64,000 bases of DNA from Simplicispira suum (GTDB lineage: Bacteria; Pseudomonadota; Gammaproteobacteria; Burkholderiales; Burkholderiaceae_C), in the NCBI RefSeq assembly GCF_003008595.1, contig NZ_CP027669.1, positions 1,302,001 to 1,366,000 on the forward strand. The letters are read 5' to 3'. The translations under genes and the position numbers were made by a program. Positions 47,568 to 57,189 of this stretch are shown one piece after another; position 1 is the first letter of the stretch, and every line of letters begins with the position of its first letter. The notes beneath the pieces are model-generated. The model had not been told where the DNA came from. It saw nothing but the letters and a program-made list of their open reading frames with translations, and searched no databases.

Positions 47568-47622
47568 CTTAAATCAATAGCTGCCAGCGCTTACTGGATA
47601 AGCGCTGGAGGCTATTTTTACC
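47568..47622. repeat. Dispersed palindromic repeat, copy 8 (intact)
   Basis: The best copy in the window: CCAGCGCTTA-CTGGA-TAAGCGCTGG is a perfect 10-bp stem, followed by 'aggctattttt', so it could work as a rho-independent terminator between sqr and the DUF302 gene. Confidence 0.8.
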
Positions 47623-47640
47623 TTGAAATTGGAGATCCCC

Positions 47641-48054
47641 ATGAACCCGCCCTACGCCTTCGCCATCACCATCGCCCAGCCCCTTGCGCAGGCGGTGGAA
47701 ACGCTGCGCGCAGCGCTGGCCGCCGAGCAAATGGGCATCGTCAGCGAAGTGGACATGCAGGCCACGCTCAAAGCCAAGCTCGGCATCGACAGCGCGCCTC
47801 AGCGCATTCTGGGCGTGTGCGCGCCCAAGGTGGCGCACGCGCTGGTCACGGCCGAGCCCGACATCGCCGCCCTGCTGCCCTGCGGCGCCAGCGCACTGGA
47901 GGCGACCCCCGGCCAGACGCGCGTGCTGCTGCAAGACCCGCGCGTCATCCTCGCCGCCAGCGCCAGCCAGGACCCGGCAGTCAAAGCCGTACTGGAAGAA
48001 GCCCGCGTCGCCGTGCTGCGCGTGGTGGCAGCCCTCGGCGGCCAAGCCGACTGA
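47641..48054 (+). CDS. DUF302 domain protein
   Basis: Protein of 137 aa matching DUF302, with GGAGA before the chosen ATG. The family pattern includes the start of strand/helix AVETLRAAL, GIVSEVDMQATLKAKLG and the conserved LGVCAPKVAHALV with its single Cys. Function is not established; DUF302 proteins often neighbour sulfur and redox genes. It lies between sqr and a second SQR-like flavoprotein, two bases from the latter. Confidence 0.88.
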   Translation: MNPPYAFAITIAQPLAQAVETLRAALAAEQMGIVSEVDMQATLKAKLGIDSAPQRILGVCAPKVAHALVTAEPDIAALLPCGASALEATPGQTRVLLQDPRVILAASASQDPAVKAVLEEARVAVLRVVAALGGQAD

Positions 48055-48055
48055 T

Positions 48056-49189
48056 ATGGCGGGCCAGCGCATCACCATCCTGGGCAGCGGCTTCGGCGCC
48101 CTGTCTGCGGTGCGCGAACTGCGCGCGCGCGGTTGCCAGGAAGAGATCACGCTGATCTCGCCCCGCGCCGAGCTGCATTACCTGCCCGGCACCATCTGGA
48201 TTCCCAGCGGCCTGCGCACGCGCGAGCAGCTCATCGTGCCGCTGGCGCCCTTTTTTGCGCGCATGAAGGTGCAGCATCTGGCCGCCGAAGTCACCGGCCT
48301 CTCCCCCGATGGCCGCAGCGTGCAGACCACGGCCGGCGAGGTGGCGAACGACGCGCTGGTGATTGCCACCGGCGGGCGCTTCATCAAGAAGCTCCCCGGC
48401 ATCGAACACGCCATCACGCCCTGCGAAGGCATAGCAGCCGCCGAAAAGATTCGCGACCGCCTGCGCGCCATGCAAGGCGGCACCATCGCCGTCGGCTTTG
48501 CCGGCAACCCCAAGGAACCCACGGCCGTGCGCGGCGGGCCGATGTTCGAGTTCCTCTTCGGCATCGATGCGCAACTGCGCCGCGAGGGCCGGCGCGAGCA
48601 GTTCGAGCTGGTGTTCTTCAATCCCTCCAAAGAACCCGGCGCCCGCCTGGGCGCCAAGGCCGTCGCCCACCTGCTGGCCGAGATGGCGCGCCGCAACGTC
48701 ACCACGCACCTGGGCCACAAGATGGTGCGCTTCGAGGCCGACAAGGTCGTCACCGAAGGCGGCGAATTTGCCGCCGATTTGATTTTGTTCATGCCCGGCA
48801 TGACCGGCAACGCCTGGTTCGACCAAACCACCCTGCCGCGCTCGCCCGGTGGCCTGCTGCAAGCCGACGCCCAGTGCCGCGTGCCGGGCTTTGAGCATGT
48901 CTACGTGGTGGGTGACTCCGGCAGCTTCCCCGGCCCCGACTGGATGCCCAAGCAGGCGCACATGGCGGACCTGCAGGCGGCGGCTGCTGCGCAGAACCTG
49001 ATCGACGGCCTGGCCGGACGGCCGCAGACTGCGGGCTTCAAGGCGGAGCTGGCCTGCATCATCGATGCGCTGGGGACCGGGACGCTGGTGTGGCGCACCG
49101 AACAGCGGAACTTGCTGCTGCCGCCTCTGCGGTTGATGCATTGGGCGAAGCGGGGGTTTGAGGGGCGGTATTTGGGGCGGTATCGGTAG
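48056..49189 (+). CDS. SQR/NDH-2-like FAD-dependent oxidoreductase
   Basis: Flavoprotein of 377 aa of the same superfamily as SQR but divergent. FAD motif ILGSGFGALSAVRELR at the N terminus; second motif around VYVVGDSGSFPGP near 285-297 for the FAD ribityl region; the GGRFIKKLPGIEH loop is typical of the SQR-like group. It lacks the SQR cysteine pair at the type I positions (one Cys in TPCEGIAA only), so a different acceptor reaction is likely. It follows DUF302 by one base. Confidence 0.85.
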   Translation: MAGQRITILGSGFGALSAVRELRARGCQEEITLISPRAELHYLPGTIWIPSGLRTREQLIVPLAPFFARMKVQHLAAEVTGLSPDGRSVQTTAGEVANDALVIATGGRFIKKLPGIEHAITPCEGIAAAEKIRDRLRAMQGGTIAVGFAGNPKEPTAVRGGPMFEFLFGIDAQLRREGRREQFELVFFNPSKEPGARLGAKAVAHLLAEMARRNVTTHLGHKMVRFEADKVVTEGGEFAADLILFMPGMTGNAWFDQTTLPRSPGGLLQADAQCRVPGFEHVYVVGDSGSFPGPDWMPKQAHMADLQAAAAAQNLIDGLAGRPQTAGFKAELACIIDALGTGTLVWRTEQRNLLLPPLRLMHWAKRGFEGRYLGRYR

Positions 49190-49535
49190 GGGACGGCGAC
49201 ATAATGCGTTCTTCAGGGATGTACTGCGCGTCAAATTACTTTTTTGATCGAGACCTGCGTTTTTCTGCCGACTGAAAACGATCCAGAGCGCTCTTCTGCT
49301 ACCTATATCTGCTTTGTGATGGCAGTCGTTCAGGGTTAAACAAAATGAGAAATTCGATCGCCGCCAGAATCGCAACGAAAGCGCCATCTCACGAACTCGC
49401 CTTCGAATGATGCACTATCGGCGGGGAAAAACGCCCAGCAAGTGATCCCTTTAGAGTAAGGTAGAAACTCAGCAGATTCTACAAATTTCAGTGCTATTTA
49501 TCTGGCCAAGGATTGAATGAGCTTTACTCAACCCA
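49190..49535. other. AT-rich non-coding flank of the island
   Basis: Base composition drops sharply after the flavoprotein stop. No gene, promoter or repeat of the kinds found elsewhere is visible, and no complete insertion sequence ends are seen. It is probably the edge of the acquired segment that carries the NTPase gene. Confidence 0.5.
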
Positions 49536-52010
49536 TCACCTCTTGGCTTTCGACTGCTGGAAATTGGCTGATGCCAAGGCCCTTTCGCAGTCGGCATGTA
49601 CCAGTGGCCGCAGGCGGTTCTTTATTGGAGCATTGAGCCAGCCCTGTCCAAGGTTTCGCCGCTTGGCCTCAATAAGCCAACGCTCTTCCACTTCTTCAAG
49701 ATATGTAAGAAACGCATTTACTCGTTGAATTCGAATTTGCAGCTTAGCGGCCCTACCGGGCTCCATCTGGACCCGATACGTCAGATCACGAATTTCACCC
49801 CACAAATCGTTGTCATAGATGTGTGCGTCAAGTGCGCACATCTCCGTGTAATTGAAGCGCCCCATGAGATCTTGCACAAGAAAGCCTGCAAGTCGGGTGG
49901 GAATTAATCTAGAAGACTGATTTAGTGGTTCCCCGTCGAGCGTTCTGAGAATTGAGCTGTCAAGTAGCGTCTTTAAAGCGAAATCAACTTCCCGCTGTGC
50001 GATACCAACTTGGTGGAGTGTGCCTTGTAACTCCTCTACAATTAGACCGTCAAAATTGGATGACTGCGCGAGATGCACTAAAAAGTCGGTGATACTCACC
50101 CTTAGTAACTGCAATGACGGAATACCAATCTTCGCGCAGTACATGTTGGGCAACAGCGAGTCTTCCTCTCGGAAAAACTTACGTCCGCCGAGTACTGCGC
50201 CCTTAAACACTTCGTGAGGGGGAAATCGCCACGCACGGTCTGTCAGATACTTCTGCAGCGCTAAATCAGCTGTAACGTGGCCGCTAGCCAAGAATTCCCG
50301 AGCAAGACTGAGGCCTCTACGAATGTTCCCGCCTGCAAGAGTATCAAGCAGCTCCGCGCCATCAACTGAAAGTAAGGACTGGGCAGCGATTTCAAAGAAT
50401 GCTCCAATGTCCTCCACCTTGAATCGAGCGCCGCTTTCTAGCTGTAGTTCCGCCTTCTGGTTTTCGAGCATTTTCCGCGCGTACGCAAAACGACGTGAGA
50501 GAACCGGAATGACACTTGGCGCATCAATATAAACTGCCTCCAGTTCAAATGCATCAAAAGTAGGAGACGTCCGATACTTGCGGTAGGTAGTATCTCGTAG
50601 AGCAATAATGATGTTGACTTTGTGTTTTTGGGAAAATGCCTGTGCCTCCGCGAATATTTCGTTCTGACGTTGATCATTTTCTATTTGATCAACGTTGTCT
50701 ATTGTGACAAATACGGGTCTTTGTTTATCTATATATGAAACGATTCTGTCTACATAGGGGATCACCGCCTTTCTCTCGTTCATGATCACAGATGAGACTT
50801 CCTTGTCAAAGGCAGCAGGATCACTCTTCTTAAGCATGAAAAGTGGCCCTCGCGAAAGATTTTCCACCTCACTTTTGTAGGCAGGATAAATCGTGGCTTC
50901 CCAGTCTCCCATTCCAAACTCTGAATCAGATTCGATTAAGTTAAGTAATTGACTGTAAATGAAATCGCGCGGGGAATCGTGCTCAGTAGCTTTCTTGAAA
51001 TCGAGATATAGCCAGCCAATCTTTGACTCAATAATTTCACGTGACGAAACAAATCGAGTAAAGGCTAGAAACGTGGATTTTCCTGCACCAACGGAACCAA
51101 GAATAAGGAAAAATTTTGACTGGTGGACACTCGATTGATTAATTTTTTGATCGAAATAATCATGAGACTTTTTCGACGTTCTTATCCGAGTGGCGGGTAT
51201 TCCAAGCTGAGGTTTAGGGTCGGTTAAGTACATCCTTAGACGACTATCAAACCCAGTGCGCTCAGCATTACGAACGTAACAAAAATTTAACGCATCAGCG
51301 TCATTGAGTAGGCCTTGGTCAGTCAGAACTTTATCTACAGCCGGACTAAGGTGCTGATAAAGAGTATTGCGCCCCAACCTAGCATCAGGGTCTCGTAGTA
51401 ACGTGAGCGCTCTTCTTATGGGTACATCTCTATCGGCTTGAAGCAACTCCTTCTCAAGGTTGCCTTCAATCACACGCTGACGTGAAAGCAACTCCCAGAA
51501 CTCTACAAATCTGCATTCAATGTCTTTCAGACTACGGAAAATCCGCGCCTGAGTATCGTTGAATTCGATTCCATCAGTTCGTACGGCGGGAAAAACAATC
51601 CAAGCATCACCGTTCGTCACGACTGCGAACGGCGCAGATTTAGTTTGGCAATATTGACGTGCCTGCCGTATCGCTTCGCCAATGGCTCCACTTGACAGGA
51701 ATCCGCCTAATTTCCCTGACTTTAGGTTATTTGGCAGCGTGAACGTCGCACCTGCTTTCTTGGCTTCTACTATGAGGCTTGTTGTCGCTGTTTTTACGTG
51801 ATAGTCAGCAAATTCTGTGTGCCCGAACTCGCTACAAGGAGGCTCCAGGCTTAAGTCATCCCTTTGCCAGCCAAGTACGTCTTCAAGCATCCCGTCTATA
51901 ACTTTGAAACGGGTCTCTGCCTCATTGGAATCGCTTAGCTGCAGCTTTCCGTATGCGTCAATCAATTCTTTCAAGACTTTGTGGCCTTGATCTACTTGCA
52001 CCTCGCTCAT
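49536..52010 (-). CDS. PD-(D/E)XK nuclease-like/P-loop NTPase protein, candidate defence gene
   Basis: Protein of 824 aa, unrecognised as a named system. AAGGAG lies 6 nt before the start used; an ATG two codons earlier overlaps the ribosome site. The N-terminal 150 residues resemble HsdR_N-type nuclease domains: E32-x-R34, D69 in EFADY and E82-x-K84 in IVEAKK give a complete D-x12-E-x-K core. A P-loop NTPase follows with Walker A GSVGAGKST at 305-313 and Walker B VFVTIDNVD near 434-441, then IIALRD as in STAND-type ATPases. The C-terminal 300 residues are helical. The low G+C against a G+C-rich background indicates recent acquisition. Confidence 0.78.
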   Translation of the reverse strand: MSEVQVDQGHKVLKELIDAYGKLQLSDSNEAETRFKVIDGMLEDVLGWQRDDLSLEPPCSEFGHTEFADYHVKTATTSLIVEAKKAGATFTLPNNLKSGKLGGFLSSGAIGEAIRQARQYCQTKSAPFAVVTNGDAWIVFPAVRTDGIEFNDTQARIFRSLKDIECRFVEFWELLSRQRVIEGNLEKELLQADRDVPIRRALTLLRDPDARLGRNTLYQHLSPAVDKVLTDQGLLNDADALNFCYVRNAERTGFDSRLRMYLTDPKPQLGIPATRIRTSKKSHDYFDQKINQSSVHQSKFFLILGSVGAGKSTFLAFTRFVSSREIIESKIGWLYLDFKKATEHDSPRDFIYSQLLNLIESDSEFGMGDWEATIYPAYKSEVENLSRGPLFMLKKSDPAAFDKEVSSVIMNERKAVIPYVDRIVSYIDKQRPVFVTIDNVDQIENDQRQNEIFAEAQAFSQKHKVNIIIALRDTTYRKYRTSPTFDAFELEAVYIDAPSVIPVLSRRFAYARKMLENQKAELQLESGARFKVEDIGAFFEIAAQSLLSVDGAELLDTLAGGNIRRGLSLAREFLASGHVTADLALQKYLTDRAWRFPPHEVFKGAVLGGRKFFREEDSLLPNMYCAKIGIPSLQLLRVSITDFLVHLAQSSNFDGLIVEELQGTLHQVGIAQREVDFALKTLLDSSILRTLDGEPLNQSSRLIPTRLAGFLVQDLMGRFNYTEMCALDAHIYDNDLWGEIRDLTYRVQMEPGRAAKLQIRIQRVNAFLTYLEEVEERWLIEAKRRNLGQGWLNAPIKNRLRPLVHADCERALASANFQQSKAKR

Positions 52011-52399
52011 TGGCATCTCCTTATGTGAATTTTTTGTGACGCAAAAACAAGATAAGGGTGTGAACTATATTCGTAATTCAAAAAATCATCTGGCGCTCCA
52101 AACAACGCATTCGATCCGTTCTAGTCGGATTCGAACTCCTTCGCGTGCTGGTCACCTCCAGATTGAACGGCCCCTTTCGGCCCTTTTTCGTCGCATCGGT
52201 CTCGCATGTGAGATCTACTAAACTCCAAGTTTCTTCGCGAAAAAGAAGACGCTTAGGACTTTCTGATCCGGGTCGACAACAGCCGGTCATCATCTCGGAC
52301 TCAAACGTGACGTGTCGAACATGAACTGAAAAACACTATCGCTGCGCCCAGCATTCCGGGATTGGGGTCTGAGCACAAGTTTCGCTGCGCTGCATCGTG
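52011..52399. other. Non-coding right flank of the island
   Basis: AT-rich at first (52017-52090), holding the promoter region of the NTPase gene, then rising in G+C. A T-arm-like word GGATTCGAAC at about 52128 resembles a tRNA 3' end but does not fold as one. No other feature seen. Confidence 0.4.
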
Positions 52400-52735
52400 A
52401 TCCGACAGTTGCACTGCGCCTCAAATTCCTGCGCCGCGCGCAGTGCTGGCGCCCGGGGCCGAGCGCAGCGATGGTCCGAAGGGCTGCCCGGCTCCCCTTC
52501 CCCTCTGGCCGTGCCGAGGAGCACAGGCGCAAAGCGGATCAGGGGCCGCGCGCTGTTTGAGCGCAACGCAGTGAAGCGAGTTTGCGCGGACCCCGCTTTG
52601 CGCCGCGCACCGCAGGTTGCCCCGAAGGGGACACGGACAACGGGGTCGCCTTCTCTTTGGTGCCTTTCTCTTGGCGACGCAAGAGAAAGGTACTGCGCCG
52701 CCGGGCGCACATCCCGGCACCCGCCCTTGGCAAAG
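52400..52735. repeat. Structured dispersed intergenic repeat
   Basis: G+C-rich block with several hairpins (for example CCCCGAAGGGG) and a perfect 11-bp stem at 52663-52690. Its minus-strand reading gives peptides of the type RRQEKGTKEKATPLS, which I recall as spurious predicted proteins from many beta- and gammaproteobacterial genomes. This fits a repeated non-coding element, not a gene. Confidence 0.5.
52663..52690. terminator. Perfect 11-bp hairpin downstream of proQ
   Basis: CCTTTCTCTTG pairs with CAAGAGAAAGG around the loop GCGACG. It lies 140 bp beyond the proQ stop (minus strand) within the dispersed repeat; there is no run of T, so termination is only possible. Confidence 0.4.
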
Positions 52736-52829
52736 GCATGCCGTTATTCCAGGCTTACCAGCGCATCCTCGATAGCTGGGCTTTGCTCAGTGCAGCCCGT
52801 CAAGCCACGGCACGCGCCGTCAAGCAGCT

Positions 52830-53738
52830 CTATTCAGCGTCGTCGCCCACAGCATCCGGTGCTTTTGACGCTTCCGGTGCGGCAGTCGCCGCAGCAGGCT
52901 CAGCCGCAACCTCCGCCGCACCCTTCTCAGTCGCCTGCGCCGCCGCCAACCGCGCCCGCGCACTCACCACCGAGCGCGTCACCGCGCGCACGTCCATGCC
53001 GTACATATCCGCAAACGCTTCCACGCTTTGGCCGCTGGCCTCAAAAGTGCGCAGCAGCGCTTCGTCCTTGGCCGCGCGGGCCGCCAATTCGGCAAAGGCT
53101 TCGTCGAGCACGGCATTGCCTGCTTCATCGCGCGTGCGCACGCGCTCGGCGTAGTCCTCGCGCGAGAGGCCGCTGGCGTCAATGTTGTCGACGATGCGCG
53201 CGCGCAGCCGGGGCAACAGGTCGTCCTGACCCCGGCCCTGGCGGCGCTTGTAGACCTCGACCAGCGCGTGGTGGATGTGCTCGGGCGCCATGGCTTCCAC
53301 CGGCTGGCCCTGCAGGTCGTGGCGCTGCTGGCCGGATGCGACGGCTTGCAGATAGCGCGTGGAGCGGGTGTGGATGGCCAGCGCCTGCTTGAGCGCGTCT
53401 TTCTCGAATGCCTCGGGGTGCGCGGCCATCAGGTCCTGAAAGATGCCGCGCTTGAGCGGGCGAAACACCGCGCCGAAGAGTTGCGGGTAGAGCGCGGCCA
53501 ACTGCTCCAGCGCGGGCGGCACCGGGCGCGGGGCGCGGCGAGGAGGCGCATTGGGTGCGTCAGTCGCTTGGGGCTGGCCTGCCCGTGGCTGACCCGGCCG
53601 GGGCTTGCCGCGCCCACTGCGATGTCGGCCGCCGGGCGGCTGCGCAGCAGCGCTGTCTTGCGGACTCACCTCAGTTGCGGGCACTGCGGGCGGAGCAGGT
53701 TCTTCGGGCAGGGCGGGAGCGGCGGCATTCTCAGTCAT
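52830..53738 (-). CDS. proQ: ProQ/FinO-family RNA chaperone
   Basis: Protein of 302 aa. The N-terminal 75 residues are a disordered Pro/Ala/Arg/Gln region, then a ProQ/FinO domain (about 75-185) with LEQLAALYPQLF, PLKRGIFQDLMAAHP and IHTRSTRYLQAVASGQQRHDLQG, the conserved RNA-binding signature. The C-terminal part is helical and ends in an Ala/Glu-rich tail. It binds structured RNAs and matches sRNAs to mRNAs. The N-terminal extension is longer than in E. coli ProQ, where the domain is at the start. Confidence 0.9.
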   Translation of the reverse strand: MTENAAAPALPEEPAPPAVPATEVSPQDSAAAQPPGGRHRSGRGKPRPGQPRAGQPQATDAPNAPPRRAPRPVPPALEQLAALYPQLFGAVFRPLKRGIFQDLMAAHPEAFEKDALKQALAIHTRSTRYLQAVASGQQRHDLQGQPVEAMAPEHIHHALVEVYKRRQGRGQDDLLPRLRARIVDNIDASGLSREDYAERVRTRDEAGNAVLDEAFAELAARAAKDEALLRTFEASGQSVEAFADMYGMDVRAVTRSVVSARARLAAAQATEKGAAEVAAEPAAATAAPEASKAPDAVGDDAE

Positions 53739-53954
53739 GGCATCAGGGGAGCTGGAGCAAAGCCTTCGATCATGCCAGTCTGCTTGCTACCGCGCGAAAA
53801 AACCCTTCCAGCCTGCATTTCGAAACAGATGCAACAGCCGTTCAGGCTGACAGCCGCGTCATCCAGCTCCTACAAGGGCAAACCCGCAGACGGACCTACA
53901 TTGGATTCACGGACGACGCAACACGCCATCCGTGAAGCAAGAAAAGGGCGGCCC

Positions 53955-53969
53955 GACAGGGCGCCTGTC
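53955..53969. promoter_or_regulatory. Palindrome upstream of the Gln/Ser-rich gene
   Basis: GACAGG-GCG-CCTGTC, an inverted repeat nearly identical to the one at 54280-54293 after the same gene. It lies 34 bp before the start codon. Confidence 0.45.
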
Positions 53970-54003
53970 CATGTTCAACACCATCCTCTCAAGGAGTGAA
54001 TCC

Positions 54004-54273
54004 ATGTCTTCCAAGCAACAAGGCAGCGACAGCAAAAACCACAACCCCCAGGGTCACAACCAGTACACCGACAACAGCAACCAGAGCAGTGCGTCGCGCC
54101 AGCAGCAGCAAAGCAGCGGCAGCCCGCGCCAGCAAGGCGCTGACGCAAGCGACAACAGGTCTTTCGGATCGCGCCAGCAGGAGCAAAGCGCGGGCAGCCA
54201 CTCCCACCGGCAGCAGGGAGGCACGCATGAGCAGCATGTGAAGGCCGGCCAGCAAAGCCACAAGAACAGCTGA
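54004..54273 (+). CDS. Small hydrophilic Gln/Ser-rich protein
   Basis: Protein of 89 aa behind AAGGAGTG. Composition is dominated by Gln, Ser, Gly, Asn and His, with no hydrophobic core and no signal peptide. Two imperfect internal repeats are visible (ASRQQQQSSGSPRQQGAD and GSRQQEQSAGSHSHRQQGG). It resembles small intrinsically disordered stress proteins in general character, but no family was recognised. It has its own terminator, and near-identical palindromes lie on both sides. Confidence 0.7.
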   Translation: MSSKQQGSDSKNHNPQGHNQYTDNSNQSSASRQQQQSSGSPRQQGADASDNRSFGSRQQEQSAGSHSHRQQGGTHEQHVKAGQQSHKNS

Positions 54274-54279
54274 CCCGCC

Positions 54280-54293
54280 GACAGGCGCCTGTC
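54280..54293. repeat. Palindrome downstream of the Gln/Ser-rich gene
   Basis: GACAGGCGCCTGTC, perfect palindrome, second copy of the 53955 element, 7 bp after the stop codon. Confidence 0.45.
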
Positions 54294-54307
54294 GCTTTGT
54301 GAATCCC

Positions 54308-54331
54308 AAGGGAGCTTCGGCTCCCTTTTTT
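54308..54331 (+). terminator. Rho-independent terminator
   Basis: AAGGGAGC-TTCG-GCTCCCTT with a UUCG tetraloop, followed by TTTT. Classic terminator for the Gln/Ser-rich gene. Confidence 0.88.
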
Positions 54332-54340
54332 ACGTAGCTT

Positions 54341-55888
54341 TCAGTGGCCGCGCAGGGCGCGCCGGTACTGCATGGCTTCGGCCACATGGGCGATCTGCGT
54401 GCTCTGCGCGCCAGCCAGGTCGGCAATGGTGCGCGCCACTTTCAGCGCGCGGTGCGTGGCCCGGGCGGACCAGCCCAGGCGCGCGGCAGCGGTTTGCAGG
54501 AACTGGGCGGCGGCGGCGTCGAGCGCGATCTGCGTGTCGATTTTCTGCCCCTGCAGCGCCTGGTTGGCGCAGCCCTGGCGCGCCAGAGCGCGGGCGCGGG
54601 CGCGTACCACGCGCTCGCGCACGGCGGCGCTGGCCTCGCCGGGCGGGGCGCCGAGCAAGTCGGTGGCCGGCAGGGCGGGCACTTCCACATGCAGGTCGAT
54701 GCGGTCGAGCAGCGGGCCCGAGAGGCGCGCCTGGTAGTGCGCCACCTGGTCGGGCGAACAGCGGCAGGCGCGCTGCGCCGAGCCCAGGAAGCCGCAGGGG
54801 CAGGGGTTCATGGCCGCAATCAGCTGAAAGCGCGCCGGGAACTCGGCCCGCTGCGCGGCGCGGGCAATGGTGATGTGGCCGGTTTCCAGCGGTTCGCGCA
54901 GGGCCTCCAGGGCGGCACGCGGAAACTCAGGAAGTTCGTCCAAAAACAAGACGCCGTGGTGCGCGAGCGAAATTTCGCCCGGCCGGGGCGGCGAGCCACC
55001 GCCCACCAAGGCCACGGCACTCGCGGTGTGGTGCGGGCTTGATGTAGGCCGCTCGGCCCAGCGCTCAATCGCAAAACGGCCGGCCAGGCTGGCGACGGCG
55101 GCGCTCTCCAGCGCTTGCTGCACCGTCATGTCCGGCAGGATGCCGGCAAAGCGCTGCGCCAGCATGGATTTGCCCGAGCCGGGCGGCCCCATGAGCAGCA
55201 GGCTGTGGCCACCAGCTGCGGCAATCTCCAGCGCTCGCCGGGCTGCAGCCTGGCCTTTGACATCGGCCAGATCGGCGTAGTGCGCGTGCGCCTGCGACGC
55301 CTGGTGCGCCATGCGCTGCCAGCCGGCGTCGGCTGGCAATTCGTCGTCCAGCGGCGTGGGCAGAAAGGCACGCACCACATCGAGCAGATGGCGCGCGCGC
55401 CAGACGGCGCTGCCGGGCACCAGCGCGGCTTCTTCGGCGCTTCCTGGCGGCAGCACCAGGCGCACGCCTGCAGCTTCGCCTTTCGTTTCAGCGGTGTGCA
55501 GGGCGAGGCTGGTCGCGAGGGCGCCACGCACTGCGCGCAGCTCGCCCGAGAGCGAAAGCTCGCCGGCAAATTCCCAACCGGCCAGGCGGGCGCCGTCGAT
55601 CTGCCCGCTGGCGGCCAGGATGCCGAGCGCAATGGGCAAATCAAAGCGCCCGGAATCCTTGGGCAGATCGGCCGGCGCCAGGTTCACGGTGATGCGCTTG
55701 TTGTGCGGGAATTCGAGCCCCGCGTTCTGCAGCGCCGAGCGCACGCGCTCGCGCGCCTCTTTCACTTCTACCTCGGCCAGGCCGACCAGCGTGAAGCTGG
55801 GCAATCCATTGGCCAGGTGCACCTCGACGGTGACCGGCGGCGCGCGCAGCCCCAGCAGGGCGCGGCTTTGCACCAAAGCAAGACTCAT
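54341..55888 (-). CDS. comM: ComM/YifB-family Mg-chelatase-like AAA+ ATPase
   Basis: AAA+ protein of 515 aa, normal length for the family. The N-terminal Lon-like domain starts MSLALVQSRAL and contains VEVHLANGLPSFTLVGL. The ATPase core has Walker A GPPGSGKSML near 225, Walker B GVLFLDELPEF near 305 and the zinc-like CPCGFLGSAQRACRC set. ComM is a hexameric branch-migration helicase that promotes integration of DNA in natural transformation. Frames extending upstream of the start are non-coding. Confidence 0.93.
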   Translation of the reverse strand: MSLALVQSRALLGLRAPPVTVEVHLANGLPSFTLVGLAEVEVKEARERVRSALQNAGLEFPHNKRITVNLAPADLPKDSGRFDLPIALGILAASGQIDGARLAGWEFAGELSLSGELRAVRGALATSLALHTAETKGEAAGVRLVLPPGSAEEAALVPGSAVWRARHLLDVVRAFLPTPLDDELPADAGWQRMAHQASQAHAHYADLADVKGQAAARRALEIAAAGGHSLLLMGPPGSGKSMLAQRFAGILPDMTVQQALESAAVASLAGRFAIERWAERPTSSPHHTASAVALVGGGSPPRPGEISLAHHGVLFLDELPEFPRAALEALREPLETGHITIARAAQRAEFPARFQLIAAMNPCPCGFLGSAQRACRCSPDQVAHYQARLSGPLLDRIDLHVEVPALPATDLLGAPPGEASAAVRERVVRARARALARQGCANQALQGQKIDTQIALDAAAAQFLQTAAARLGWSARATHRALKVARTIADLAGAQSTQIAHVAEAMQYRRALRGH

Positions 55889-55969
55889 GAGCGGTTTTCT
55901 CCCCAATGCGGTGCGCGCTCTGCGCTGCGGCGGCGGCCTGCTGGCCGCTGTCCAAGAGCGTTTCGGCGT

Positions 55970-55989
55970 GTGGCAGCGGAGCATGCCAC
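55970..55989. promoter_or_regulatory. Candidate activator (NtrC-like) dyad
   Basis: GTGGCA-N8-TGCCAC is a perfect dyad 16 bp upstream of the sigma-54 promoter. NtrC half-sites are similar but usually spaced five apart, so the identity of the activator is uncertain. Confidence 0.35.
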
Positions 55990-56004
55990 AGGAAGAAGGG
56001 GTGC

Positions 56005-56020
56005 TGGCACGCTCCCTGCT
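56005..56020 (+). promoter_or_regulatory. Sigma-54 (-24/-12) promoter of torF-glnK-amtB
   Basis: TGGCAC-N5-CTGCT matches the TGGCAC-N5-TTGCA consensus at all but two positions, and GG and GC are exactly 10 bp apart. It lies 40 bp before torF. Nitrogen-limitation control through NtrC is expected. Confidence 0.75.
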
Positions 56021-56059
56021 TAGAAGGTTCATCCCCAATGTTCCGCCCCCGGAGGACCC

Positions 56060-57155
<1,096 letters not shown>

Positions 57156-57189
57156 CGCGCCGCCCTTCCACCCAACCGAGAACATCCCC

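Noticed and set aside
49190..49535. Insertion-sequence end next to the island
   Set aside because: No transposase fragment or inverted ends could be recognised.
52110..52150. tRNA-like T-arm word GGATTCGAAC
   Set aside because: The arms around it do not pair into a T-stem, and no anticodon arm is found; kept only as a possible degenerate attachment-site trace.
52421..52739. Small minus-strand proteins (66 and 99 aa)
   Set aside because: They belong to the dispersed structured repeat and lack ribosome sites.
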